A stretch of DNA of 9,641 bases from SZAS-79 sp038211455 (lineage in GTDB: Bacteria > Pseudomonadota > Gammaproteobacteria > Burkholderiales > SG8-39). The notes beneath the pieces were generated by a model. The model saw nothing but the letters and a program-made list of their open reading frames with translations. It was not told where the DNA came from and did not search any database. The DNA is taken from NCBI GenBank assembly GCA_038211455.1, contig JBBQVP010000166.1, positions 1 through 9,641 on the forward strand, written 5' to 3'. Below, piece after piece: positions 1 to 6,209 of the stretch. Numbering within the stretch: position 1 is the first letter of the stretch; each line of letters opens with the position of its first letter. The position numbers and the translations under genes are program-made.

Positions 1-74
1 CTGCCTCGTTGCCGATCACTCAACCGCAGTCGCGATGCACTGAAGGCGATCCCACGCTACCCCTGAGGCAGCCC

Positions 75-1394
75 ATGCTGGAAATCCTTGCCGACCGAAC
101 CTATCGCCATCTCTTCGCCGCCCAGCTAGTGGCGCTACTGGGCACCGGGCTCGCCACGGTCGCGCTCGGCCTGTTGGCCTACGATCTGGCGGGCGAAAAC
201 GCGGCGATGGTGCAGGGCACCGTCTTCTCCATCAAGATGGTCGCATATGTCGGCCTCGCCCCCATGGCCGGAGCCTTCGCGGACCGGGTGAACCGGCGAG
301 CGCTTCTGGTGGCGCTGGATCTTGTGCGGGCGGGCGTGGCGCTATGCCTGCCCTTCGTCAAGGAGGTGTGGCAGGTCAATGTTCTGATTTTCCTGCTGCA
401 ATCGGCCTCGGCGGCATTCACGCCGACCCTCCAGGCGACGATCCCCGACGTGTTGCCGGACGAGGCGCGCTACACCCGCGCGCTGTCGCTCTCGCGGCTG
501 GCCTACGATCTCGAGAACATCGCCAGCCCAATGCTGGCCGGGCTGCTTCTCGCTGTCGTGAGCTACAATTCCCTCTTCCTTGGCACGGTGGTCGGATTTG
601 CAGCCTCCGCCGCGCTGGTCGTCTCGGTCTTGCTACCCAGCTCGAAACTGTCGCAGCCGCGCGGAATCTACGACCGCACCACGCGCGGCATCCGCATCTA
701 CCTCGCCACACCACGTCTGCGCGGGTTGCTGGCGTTGAACATGGTCGCCGCTGCGGCAGGGGCAATGGTGCTGGTCAACTCCGTCGTGCTGGTTCGCAGC
801 ACGCTGGGGCTGGACGCCTCCGCGCTGGCCTGGACGTTGTTCGCCTTTGGCGCAGGGTCGATGATCGCGGCACTGCTTTTGCCAAAGCTGCTGGACAAGG
901 TGTCGGACCGCCCTGTGATGGTGGGCGGCGCTGCGCTGATGGTGGTGACACTTCTGGGACTGGCAACCGAGGTCGCGACCATTGGCCTTGTCTGGCCGGT
1001 CCTGCTTGGCGCGTGGCTGTTCGTGGGGCTGGGGTATTCCGCTGTCCTGACGCCATCCGGGCGGCTGCTGCGCCGCTCCGCCCATGCCGAGGATCGCCCC
1101 GCTCTCTTCGCCGCGCAATTCGCCCTGAGCCACGCCTGCTGGCTGCTCACCTACCCCCTGTCGGGGTGGCTGATGACGCGGTTCGGGCCCGTTGCGGCAC
1201 TTGGCGTCCTGGCAGCCCTTGCGGGAGCAAGCATCGTCGCGGCGCTCCGCTTCTGGCCAAGCGAAGACCCGGAGACCTTTGAGCACACCCACGACAACCT
1301 CCCGCTCGATCACCCGCATCTGCACGGAACGCGGCGGCATGCCCATTCCTTCGTCGTGGACGAAGAGCACCCTCGCTGGGCGTCTCAACTTTGA
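75..1394 (+). CDS. MFS transporter with His-rich C-terminal tail (NreB-like metal exporter)
   Basis: A 439-residue polytopic membrane protein of the major facilitator superfamily. Long hydrophobic segments run from about residue 12 to 395. A motif-A-like loop, GAFADRVNRR (residues 66-75), follows the second segment, as expected for MFS proteins. The last 38 residues (402-439) are hydrophilic and hold eight histidines, including DHPHLH and RRHAH. A His-rich tail on an MFS carrier is known from the nickel-resistance exporter NreB, so export of Ni or a similar divalent cation is the best guess; the substrate is inferred, not shown. I chose the ATG at 75 because a GAGG element (65-68) lies 6 nt upstream. 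A TTG at 9 would add 22 polar, non-membrane residues without a clear ribosome site. The gene converges on the DUF411 gene with 66 nt between them. No MerR-type operator is visible upstream, although only 74 bases are available. Confidence 0.85.
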   Translation: MLEILADRTYRHLFAAQLVALLGTGLATVALGLLAYDLAGENAAMVQGTVFSIKMVAYVGLAPMAGAFADRVNRRALLVALDLVRAGVALCLPFVKEVWQVNVLIFLLQSASAAFTPTLQATIPDVLPDEARYTRALSLSRLAYDLENIASPMLAGLLLAVVSYNSLFLGTVVGFAASAALVVSVLLPSSKLSQPRGIYDRTTRGIRIYLATPRLRGLLALNMVAAAAGAMVLVNSVVLVRSTLGLDASALAWTLFAFGAGSMIAALLLPKLLDKVSDRPVMVGGAALMVVTLLGLATEVATIGLVWPVLLGAWLFVGLGYSAVLTPSGRLLRRSAHAEDRPALFAAQFALSHACWLLTYPLSGWLMTRFGPVAALGVLAALAGASIVAALRFWPSEDPETFEHTHDNLPLDHPHLHGTRRHAHSFVVDEEHPRWASQL

Positions 1395-1423
1395 GCGACC
1401 GGCATTGCCCTTGGCTCGTCGCT

Positions 1424-1437
1424 TGCCCGACAGGGCA
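1424..1437. repeat. Short inverted repeat in the convergent intergenic gap (possible terminator)
   Basis: TGCCC-GACA-GGGCA forms a 5-bp perfect stem with a 4-nt loop in the 66-nt gap between the convergent MFS and DUF411 genes. The position suits a bidirectional terminator, but there is no T-run on either side, so an intrinsic terminator is not demonstrated. Confidence 0.25.
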
Positions 1438-1460
1438 CCTCCCTGGATTTCGCCTGGAAC

Positions 1461-1931
1461 CTAAGCAGCAGGATAGGTCGAGAAGACTTCTGTCGACCCG
1501 TCGCGCAGGATCAGGAACACCTCGTATGCTTCGCGTTCGCTTTCCTGTCCCATACCGGGGGAGCCGTAGGGCATGCCCGGCACGGCAAGACCTACGGCGT
1601 CAGGTCGTTCGTCGAGCAGCCTGCGGATATCGGCGGGCGGGACGTGCCCCTCGATGAAATAGCCGTCGATTTCGCCCGTGTGGCAGGAGATCATCTCCTG
1701 CGGGATCCCGTTGTCGAGCTTGTGGCGGATGAGGAGCGTGCCGAAACTGTTCTCGGTCGTGACCGTCATGCCGTTGGCGCGCAGGATACGCACCCAAGCC
1801 TCGCAGCAGCCGCAGTTGCGGTCCTTCAGGACATGGATGGCGGGCTTGCCCTGTGCGAGGCTCAACTTCGGCGCAAGAGCGGCAAGGCTGGCAGCGCCTG
1901 CGATAAGGCTGCGGCGGGTCAATGTGGGCAT
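1461..1931 (-). CDS. DUF411 family periplasmic metal-binding protein, Tat-exported
   Basis: A 156-residue protein. The N-terminus is a twin-arginine-type signal (TRRSLI, residues 5-10), then an Ala/Leu-rich stretch with likely cleavage near SLA-Q (residue 26). The mature part carries the DUF411 hallmark Cys cluster CGCC (C40, C42, C43), a second thiol/His site SCHT (C83, H84) and a Met-bearing segment VPGMPYGSPGM (M120, M127). Cys, His and Met are soft-metal ligands, and members of this family usually lie beside copper or heavy-metal resistance genes. A periplasmic metal-sequestering or handing-over role is inferred. A Tat signal suggests export after folding or metal loading. A GGAGG element sits 7 nt before the ATG. 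The gene lies 32 nt after the permease gene on the same strand, so the two are probably cotranscribed from the MerR-type promoter at 3186-3216. Confidence 0.88.
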   Translation of the reverse strand: MPTLTRRSLIAGAASLAALAPKLSLAQGKPAIHVLKDRNCGCCEAWVRILRANGMTVTTENSFGTLLIRHKLDNGIPQEMISCHTGEIDGYFIEGHVPPADIRRLLDERPDAVGLAVPGMPYGSPGMGQESEREAYEVFLILRDGSTEVFSTYPAA

Positions 1932-1963
1932 GTTCTATCCTCCGGTCATGGTTTTGTGCGGTG

Positions 1964-3160
1964 TCATCCCGCCGCGTTCAAGGCCCAGCCGATCACAAGG
2001 ACTTGGGGCACGGTCAGCAGCGGCAGCAGGAGCGCGGCCTTGAGGCGTCCAGTGACCTCGCGCAATACGAGGATCTCCGTATAATCGGTCGCCACCCCTG
2101 CCATCAGGAAGGTGAAGGCGTTGCCGGGGGCTGCGGCCCGGGTCATCAGGTCGGCGGCGATGGGCACCGAGCCTTCCGAGCAGACCTCGATGATCGTGGC
2201 GGCAACGAGCGTGGTGAAGAGGCCAAGAAGCGTCGCCCCGAACCAGGTCTCGAATATTTCGGTCGGCACCGTCGCCTGGATTAGTGCTGCCAGCACCACC
2301 CCGAAGAACAGCCAGCGCAAGACCATGCGGCTCGCGGTGACGGATCGGCGCGCGATATCCTGCGCGAAGGCGGCATCGAAACGGGCGGCGCGCAGCCCCG
2401 CCTTTGCCTCGCGCCAGACCTGGAAATCTGCGGGCAGGTCCACGCGGTTGGGGTTCGGCTTCACGCGACCCCTGCGCTCCAGCGCCTCCACGGCGAGGCC
2501 GGTGGCGAAGGCGATGACCAGCGAGGCCACAAGAAACACCGCCATCCATTCCCACCCCATCAGCACGCCGATGATGATTGTCAGGGACAGCGAGTTCCAG
2601 GGCGAGGCGATGAGGAAGGCGAACACCTGCCCTAGGCTCGTGCCGCGTTCATATAGCTTGGCGCCAACCATCAACACACCGTGGTTGCACAGGTCGAGCA
2701 GGACGCCCGCCAGCACCGCGCGCACGAGGCTTTTCGCGCCTTGGTCGCGGCCGATAATGCCGATCACGAACTGCCGCGGCACACGGTCGATGAGGCCGAC
2801 GGCGAGCATCCCGACAAGGATGCCCCACCACATCAGGTTCATCATCTCTTGCACGCCATGCGTGAAGACCCCAAGGCCGTGGGGGGCGTCATGCGGCAGC
2901 ACGAAGGCGGCGAGGTAGGAGACTGCGATAACCGCGCCCGAGCCCCAGAGCATCCAGTCCACGCGCCGCCATTTCGGTGCGTCAACGCTCACTGTCGGAC
3001 CGCAGCAGGACGCCGCCGCTGTTTCGCCGCTTCCGCCGCAACAAGATGCCGCGGCAGCAGTGGCCAACCGTGGAGGCGGATCGCCCGGCATGACGAAGCC
3101 ACCCGTGTCGCGGGTTGTGGCCGCAGTGCGGGCCTTGGCAGTCTGGCTGATGTCATTCAT
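1964..3160 (-). CDS. ArsP/DUF318 (UPF0718)-type permease with N-terminal twin CC motifs
   Basis: A 398-residue membrane protein. Residues 1-65 form a soluble leader with two Cys pairs, SCCGG (C40, C41) and SCCGP (C52, C53). About eight hydrophobic segments follow, split into two halves by a charged linker (about 228-275). Each half has a matching signature: LDLCNHGVLMVGAKL (155-169) and IEVCSEGSVPIAADL (324-338), each followed by a similar transmembrane segment. This internal duplication with a conserved Cys is typical of the DUF318/ArsP permeases, of which characterised members export trivalent organoarsenicals; other members have unknown substrates. The CC motifs could take metal or metalloid from the cytoplasm, depending on topology. 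The start is supported by GGAG 8 nt upstream. It is the first gene after the MerR-type promoter at 3186-3216 and is followed by DUF411. The substrate is unproven; no arsR or arsC homologue is present here. Confidence 0.82.
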   Translation of the reverse strand: MNDISQTAKARTAATTRDTGGFVMPGDPPPRLATAAAASCCGGSGETAAASCCGPTVSVDAPKWRRVDWMLWGSGAVIAVSYLAAFVLPHDAPHGLGVFTHGVQEMMNLMWWGILVGMLAVGLIDRVPRQFVIGIIGRDQGAKSLVRAVLAGVLLDLCNHGVLMVGAKLYERGTSLGQVFAFLIASPWNSLSLTIIIGVLMGWEWMAVFLVASLVIAFATGLAVEALERRGRVKPNPNRVDLPADFQVWREAKAGLRAARFDAAFAQDIARRSVTASRMVLRWLFFGVVLAALIQATVPTEIFETWFGATLLGLFTTLVAATIIEVCSEGSVPIAADLMTRAAAPGNAFTFLMAGVATDYTEILVLREVTGRLKAALLLPLLTVPQVLVIGWALNAAG

Positions 3161-3185
3161 TGCACGGTCTCCGTCATCTGACCCT

Positions 3186-3216
3186 GATATACGACCTCCA
3201 GTAACTGTAGGTTCAA
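3186..3216 (-). promoter_or_regulatory. MerR-type promoter/operator for permease-DUF411
   Basis: Read on the minus strand: -35 TTGAAC (3216-3211), a 19-nt spacer (3210-3192) and -10 TATATC (3191-3186). The spacer holds the dyad ACCTACAGTTACTGGAGGT (3212-3194), which matches its own reverse complement at all but three positions (counting the centre). A 19-nt spacer is too long for ordinary sigma-70 promoters and is the known mark of MerR-family activation by DNA distortion. The expected transcript start near 3179 leaves a leader of about 19 nt before the permease ATG. It shares CTTGAACCT with the sites at 6080-6110 and 6972-7002. Confidence 0.8.
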
Positions 3217-3249
3217 GCGGTTTCTCGGGTTTTTCTGCACGAAGATCAG

Positions 3250-3882
3250 TCAGCCTGTTCCGGGAGCGCCGCCGGTCAGCGCACGGCGGATCTTGGGCAA
3301 GGCAAACTCGCGCGGCTCGTGGTAGTCGATGATGCTGACGAGCGCGCCCGAGGCGTCGAACAGAAAGACGCCGGCGGTGTGGTTCATGGTGTAGTCGCCC
3401 CCTTCGAGGGGCACGCGTTCATAGCGCACGCGAAACCCTTCGGCCGCGCGCGCGGTCTCGGCGGCGCTGCCTGTCCAGCCGCGAATATGCGGATGAAAAT
3501 ACCCGACATACTCCGCCATCGCGTCGACCGTGTCCCGTTCCGGATCGACCGTGATAAGGACAGTGGCGAGCGTCTCTGCCTCGGTACCGAGACCGTCGAG
3601 CCAATGCGAGATGTCGGCCAGCGTGGTGGGGCAGACCTGCGGGCACCATGTGAAGCCGAAGAAGACGAGTGACGGTTGGCCGATCAGCGTCTCCGGCCCG
3701 ACCGGTTGCCCCTCGTGGTCGGTCAGCGCGAAGTCCATGGCGGTCAGCGGCAACGGGCGCCCGGCGGCCGTTGCGGTCTCCGGCGCGCCTGGGCCATCGA
3801 CCTGCCACGAGCCCACGAAGAGCGTGGCCGCGACGGCGCCAAGGCCGAGCGCGCAATACGACAGAAGCGCGCGCCGCCGCAT
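3250..3882 (-). CDS. SCO1/SenC family copper-binding thioredoxin-fold protein (distal copy)
   Basis: A 210-residue protein with a short basic N-terminus (MRRRALL) and one hydrophobic segment (about 7-25), so it is membrane-anchored or secreted and acts in the periplasm. The thioredoxin-like domain carries the SCO copper site: CxxxC in FTWCPQVCPTT (C80, C84) and the distal ligand H168 in YTMNHTAGVFLF. The TVDPERD segment (111-117) is also typical. SCO proteins deliver Cu to the CuA site of cytochrome oxidase or act as thiol-disulfide oxidoreductases on CuA apoproteins. The ATG overlaps the stop of the PCuAC gene by one base (TGATG), which indicates translational coupling; the longer reading frame upstream is only a shadow of the PCuAC gene. 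It is the last gene of the five-gene minus-strand operon. No obvious intrinsic terminator follows, so some readthrough toward the permease gene is possible. Confidence 0.92.
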   Translation of the reverse strand: MRRRALLSYCALGLGAVAATLFVGSWQVDGPGAPETATAAGRPLPLTAMDFALTDHEGQPVGPETLIGQPSLVFFGFTWCPQVCPTTLADISHWLDGLGTEAETLATVLITVDPERDTVDAMAEYVGYFHPHIRGWTGSAAETARAAEGFRVRYERVPLEGGDYTMNHTAGVFLFDASGALVSIIDYHEPREFALPKIRRALTGGAPGTG

Positions 3883-4340
3883 CAATCCGCCGGACCTCGT
3901 GCCGCGAAACCGAGGATCGGTACCTCGACCGAGGCTTCCGCGCCATCGGCGAAGACCAGCGACAGGGTATAGCTCTCGCCCTCGACCATCGGACGCTGCA
4001 GGTCCATGAGCATCACATGCAACCCGCCGGGCGCAAGCGCCACCGACTCGCCAGCGGCGATCGCCACCTCCTCGATGTGCGCCATGCGGGTGACGCCCTG
4101 CGCATCTGTGGTCGTGGCATGGATCATCGGTATCATCGCCAGGTCGGTGCGAAGCCCCGTTACCACGACCGGCTCCGTTCCCTCGTTGCGAAGCGTCATG
4201 TAGGCAACGCCGGGGCGGCTCGTGCCGATCGAGGCGCGCGACCAAGCGTCCTTGATCACCACGTCGCCCCCGCCGGCAAGGAGAGGCGGCGCGGCGGCCA
4301 GAAGGGCAAGGGCCAGTACGGCGGTCGCAAAAGGTCTCAT
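3882..4340 (-). CDS. PCu(A)C family periplasmic copper chaperone
   Basis: A 152-residue protein with a clear signal peptide (MRPF then an Ala/Leu core, likely cleaved near LLA-G, residue 22). It holds the full PCu(A)C copper motif: H74, then M86 after one residue plus ten, then 21 residues to H108-V-M110, exactly the H(x)x10Mx21HxM spacing known for this family. PCu(A)C binds Cu(I) in the periplasm and works with SCO proteins to load CuA centres, so its coupling by a 1-base overlap to the downstream SCO gene fits. I chose the ATG at 4340 because GGAG lies 7 nt upstream and the signal peptide begins there; an upstream in-frame extension to 4451 would overlap the DsbA-like gene and has no signal-like N-terminus. 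It sits 31 nt after the DsbA-like gene on the same strand. Confidence 0.93.
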   Translation of the reverse strand: MRPFATAVLALALLAAAPPLLAGGGDVVIKDAWSRASIGTSRPGVAYMTLRNEGTEPVVVTGLRTDLAMIPMIHATTTDAQGVTRMAHIEEVAIAAGESVALAPGGLHVMLMDLQRPMVEGESYTLSLVFADGAEASVEVPILGFAARGPAD

Positions 4341-4371
4341 GTGTCGTCTCCAAAATCTGTGCTGCATCCGG

Positions 4372-5025
4372 TCAAGACCCTGCGCGGCGGACTTCGTCCG
4401 CGACGAGCGCGCGGAGTTCTGCTTCGCCGAAGGGCTCGAGCGGTCGTTCATTCACGAAGAAGGTGGGCGTGTAGCGGATACCGACGGTCTCCACGTCGGC
4501 TCGGTCCTGGTTCAGAACCGCGACGACATCGGGCGAGCGGATCTGCGCTTCCGCCGCCGCGACGTCCAGCCCGGCCTCAGCGGCAATCGCGATGATCAGG
4601 TCGGGCCGCATTCTGCCATGGGAGGCCCAGCGAGGCTGCTCGCGCATGAGCGCGTCCATCACCGGCTCGAAAACGCCCTGCATCCGGGCGGCTTCCAGAA
4701 CGCGGATGGCGACCTCGGACACCTCGCCGTGGAATGGCGTGTAGCGCACGACGACGCGCACGGCTTCACCATGTTCGGCCATGATGTCCTTGACGATCGG
4801 GTGGAAGGCGCGGCAGGCCTCGCAGGCCGGGTCGAAAAACTCGACGATGGTGACGAGCGCGTCCTCGGGCCCAAGCACCGGCGACCACGGGCGCACCAGC
4901 GCCTCGGCCACTTCGGGCGGAACGGTCGCCACCTGCGCATCCGGGCGTGAGACGACCCATGCGGCACCCGCGAAGAGGACGAGCGCGAGCGCGAGGATCG
5001 ATAGGATGAGCGGTCTGCGGGTCAT
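4372..5025 (-). CDS. DsbA/BdbD-like membrane-anchored thiol-disulfide oxidoreductase
   Basis: A 217-residue protein. A positively charged start (MTRRP) and a single hydrophobic helix (about 6-26) anchor it in the inner membrane with the catalytic domain in the periplasm. The thioredoxin-fold domain has a redox site CEAC (C68, C71) in FFDPACEACRAFHP and a cis-proline loop YTPTFF (P187), with a helical insert between, as in the DsbA/Thioredoxin_4 group. It probably introduces or isomerises disulfides in exported proteins and is reoxidised by the DsbB-like partner encoded just upstream. The ATG overlaps the stop of that gene in an ATGA arrangement (4 bases), so the pair is translationally coupled. 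Size, anchoring and partner type resemble the BdbC/BdbD pairs. Its clients in this operon could be the Cys-bearing SCO proteins; that is inference. Confidence 0.88.
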   Translation of the reverse strand: MTRRPLILSILALALVLFAGAAWVVSRPDAQVATVPPEVAEALVRPWSPVLGPEDALVTIVEFFDPACEACRAFHPIVKDIMAEHGEAVRVVVRYTPFHGEVSEVAIRVLEAARMQGVFEPVMDALMREQPRWASHGRMRPDLIIAIAAEAGLDVAAAEAQIRSPDVVAVLNQDRADVETVGIRYTPTFFVNERPLEPFGEAELRALVADEVRRAGS

Positions 5026-5444
5026 GCGGGGATATCCTTTCGCGAGAGGGCGCAGAGCGCCGCGATGGCAAGAAATGACAGAAGGGCCAGCGCCGGGATC
5101 GGCACGCCGAGGATCGCTTGGTTGGCGTCTGTGCAGGAGGGCCCGGTCGCAGCACAGGGCTGGATGCGTTCCGGGATCAGCCCGGCGTAAAGCGCCAGAT
5201 GCCAGAGGGCGACTGCGGCACCGGCCAACGCCAGAACAACGCCATAGCGACCGACGGCAAGATCGCGCCACCAGAGCCCGAGCCCGAGCAGGAAGGCGAG
5301 CGGGAACATGAAGGCGCGCTGGAACCAGCAGAGCGAACACGGTGTCTGGCCCAGCACCTCGCCGATGAAGATCACCGCGAGCGAAGCCCCGAGCGCCAGA
5401 AGCCATGCCAGCCACAGCGCGGTCTCGCCGCGCAGATTATCCAT
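5022..5444 (-). CDS. DsbB/BdbC-like disulfide bond formation protein
   Basis: A 140-residue inner-membrane protein with four predicted helices (about 10-30, 43-60, 66-90, 113-133). The first periplasmic loop has the CSLC quinone-linked pair (C36, C39), followed by WFQR; the second loop has C97 and C104. This is the standard four-Cys layout of DsbB proteins, which reoxidise DsbA and pass electrons to quinone. The short length and the CSLCWFQR context resemble the BdbC branch more than the longer E. coli DsbB. The start ATG at 5444 lies inside the end of the upstream SCO gene (8-base overlap), and its stop overlaps the DsbA-like start by 4 bases. The gene is therefore embedded in a tightly coupled operon. 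Confidence 0.92.
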   Translation of the reverse strand: MDNLRGETALWLAWLLALGASLAVIFIGEVLGQTPCSLCWFQRAFMFPLAFLLGLGLWWRDLAVGRYGVVLALAGAAVALWHLALYAGLIPERIQPCAATGPSCTDANQAILGVPIPALALLSFLAIAALCALSRKDIPA

Positions 5445-6066
5445 GTGCGTCGATCCGGGCGCTGAGGTCCGCCGTGATCTCCTGGGCGGGCGTGCTATAA
5501 CCGTAGAGCCGCACGAACGCACCCTCGGGGTCGAACAGGAACACCTGACTCGTATGGCCCATCGTGTAGCCGTCGGGCGCGGCCTCCTCAGGGACGCGTT
5601 CGTAGAAGATCTTGAAGGACGCGGCGGCGGCCTCAATCTGCTGCGGCGTGCCAGAGAGCCCCAAAATCGACGGATGGAACTGTGGCACGTACTCGGCCAG
5701 CGCCTCGGGTCGGTCGCGTTCGCTGTCGACCGAGATGAAGAGCGGCTGCACCGCGTCGGCCTGCGGTCCAAGGTCATCCATAACCTGCGCCATCTCCGCC
5801 AGCGTGGTGGGGCAGATGTCCGGGCAGTTGGTAAAGCCGAAGAAGACAAGGCTCCACTGACCGCGGAAATCCTCTGCCGTGCGGAGGACGCCGTCATGGT
5901 CGGTCAACTCGAACTCGGCCACCACAGAGGGCGCGTCGCTTTCCGTCACCTCTGGTGAACGTGCGCCAAAGACCGCCAGCCCAAACGCACCGAGCGCGGC
6001 CACGGTAACTGCCGCCCAAAGTCCCTTCTGAAGTCCCGTCATCTGCTTGGAATGCCTCGCAATCAT
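5437..6066 (-). CDS. SCO1/SenC family copper-binding thioredoxin-fold protein (proximal copy)
   Basis: A 209-residue SCO protein with one N-terminal hydrophobic anchor (about 15-34). The copper/thiol site is FTNCPDICPTT (C81, C85), with H171 in YTMGHTSQVFLF and SVDSERD at 112-118. It heads the five-gene operon and overlaps the DsbB-like gene by 8 bases. It differs from the distal SCO at the residue before the first Cys (Asn here, Trp there) and within the CxxxC (PDI versus PQV), so the two copies may have different redox or metal behaviour. The start is uncertain. The ATG at 6066 has no clear ribosome site and would leave only about 7 nt of leader after the MerR-type promoter. The in-frame ATG at 6042 (MTGLQKG) would give a leader of about 31 nt, with GAGG somewhat far at 12 nt. 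The longer form is listed; the 201-residue form is a serious alternative. Confidence 0.9.
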   Translation of the reverse strand: MIARHSKQMTGLQKGLWAAVTVAALGAFGLAVFGARSPEVTESDAPSVVAEFELTDHDGVLRTAEDFRGQWSLVFFGFTNCPDICPTTLAEMAQVMDDLGPQADAVQPLFISVDSERDRPEALAEYVPQFHPSILGLSGTPQQIEAAAASFKIFYERVPEEAAPDGYTMGHTSQVFLFDPEGAFVRLYGYSTPAQEITADLSARIDAHG

Positions 6067-6079
6067 TTATCTTGAGAGC

Positions 6080-6110
6080 GTGTTACAAACTACAGTGGGT
6101 AGAGGTTCAA
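6080..6110 (-). promoter_or_regulatory. MerR-type promoter/operator for the SCO-Dsb-PCuAC-SCO operon
   Basis: On the minus strand: -35 TTGAAC (6110-6105), a 19-nt spacer (6104-6086) and -10 TAACAC (6085-6080). The spacer contains CACTGTAG, matching the right half of the dyads at the other two sites, while the left half (CTCTACCC) has diverged. The dyad is therefore weaker than at 3186-3216 or 6972-7002, but the -35 context GCTTGAACCT and the spacer length are identical in kind. It drives transcription away from merR, the usual divergent layout for MerR regulators. Confidence 0.7.
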
Positions 6111-6155
6111 GCTTTTTTTGCGCACCAGGCCGCTCATGACGCGTTCGTGAAGCTC

Positions 6156-6192
6156 TTGTTTGCTTCTCTGAAAAAACCTACACAGACTGTAG
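6156..6192 (+). promoter_or_regulatory. Candidate merR promoter with overlapping operator dyad
   Basis: A possible -35 TTGTTT (6156-6161) is followed by a 17-nt spacer and TACACA (6179-6184). The dyad CTACA-N5-TGTAG (6178-6192) covers the -10, and its flank ACCTACA...CTGTAGCAAT closely resembles the operator at 6972-7002. No TTGAAC sits at the MerR-activated position here (AAAAAC instead). Binding would thus be expected to repress, giving autorepression of merR. The dyad is visible; the promoter boxes are a tentative assignment. Confidence 0.5.
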
Positions 6193-6209
6193 CAATCAGG
6201 AGGCATTCC

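Noticed and set aside
1..66. Possible tail of an upstream gene: a frame open from base 1 ends at TGA 64-66, 8 nt before the MFS start
   Set aside because: Only 21 codons are visible, and the translated tail (ending in DALKAIPRYP) matches nothing I recognise. The position would suit a gene ahead of the MFS gene, but it cannot be supported from this window.
9..74. TTG start at 9 for the MFS gene
   Set aside because: It would add 22 polar residues with no ribosome site. The ATG at 75 has GAGG upstream and leads straight into the normal MFS N-terminus.
3883..4353. Long upstream extension of the distal SCO reading frame on the minus strand
   Set aside because: It is the out-of-frame shadow of the PCuAC gene: Arg/Gly-rich with no domain. 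The SCO signal anchor begins at the ATG at 3882.
6111..6120. T-run (GCTTTTTTTG) as an intrinsic terminator
   Set aside because: No GC-rich stem precedes it, and it lies just upstream of the minus-strand -35 box, where an A/T-rich tract fits promoter context better.
6072..6209. N-terminal extension of MerR back to an ATG at 6072
   Set aside because: It would cover the divergent promoter and operator, and the added residues match no MerR protein. AGGAGG at proper distance supports 6210.
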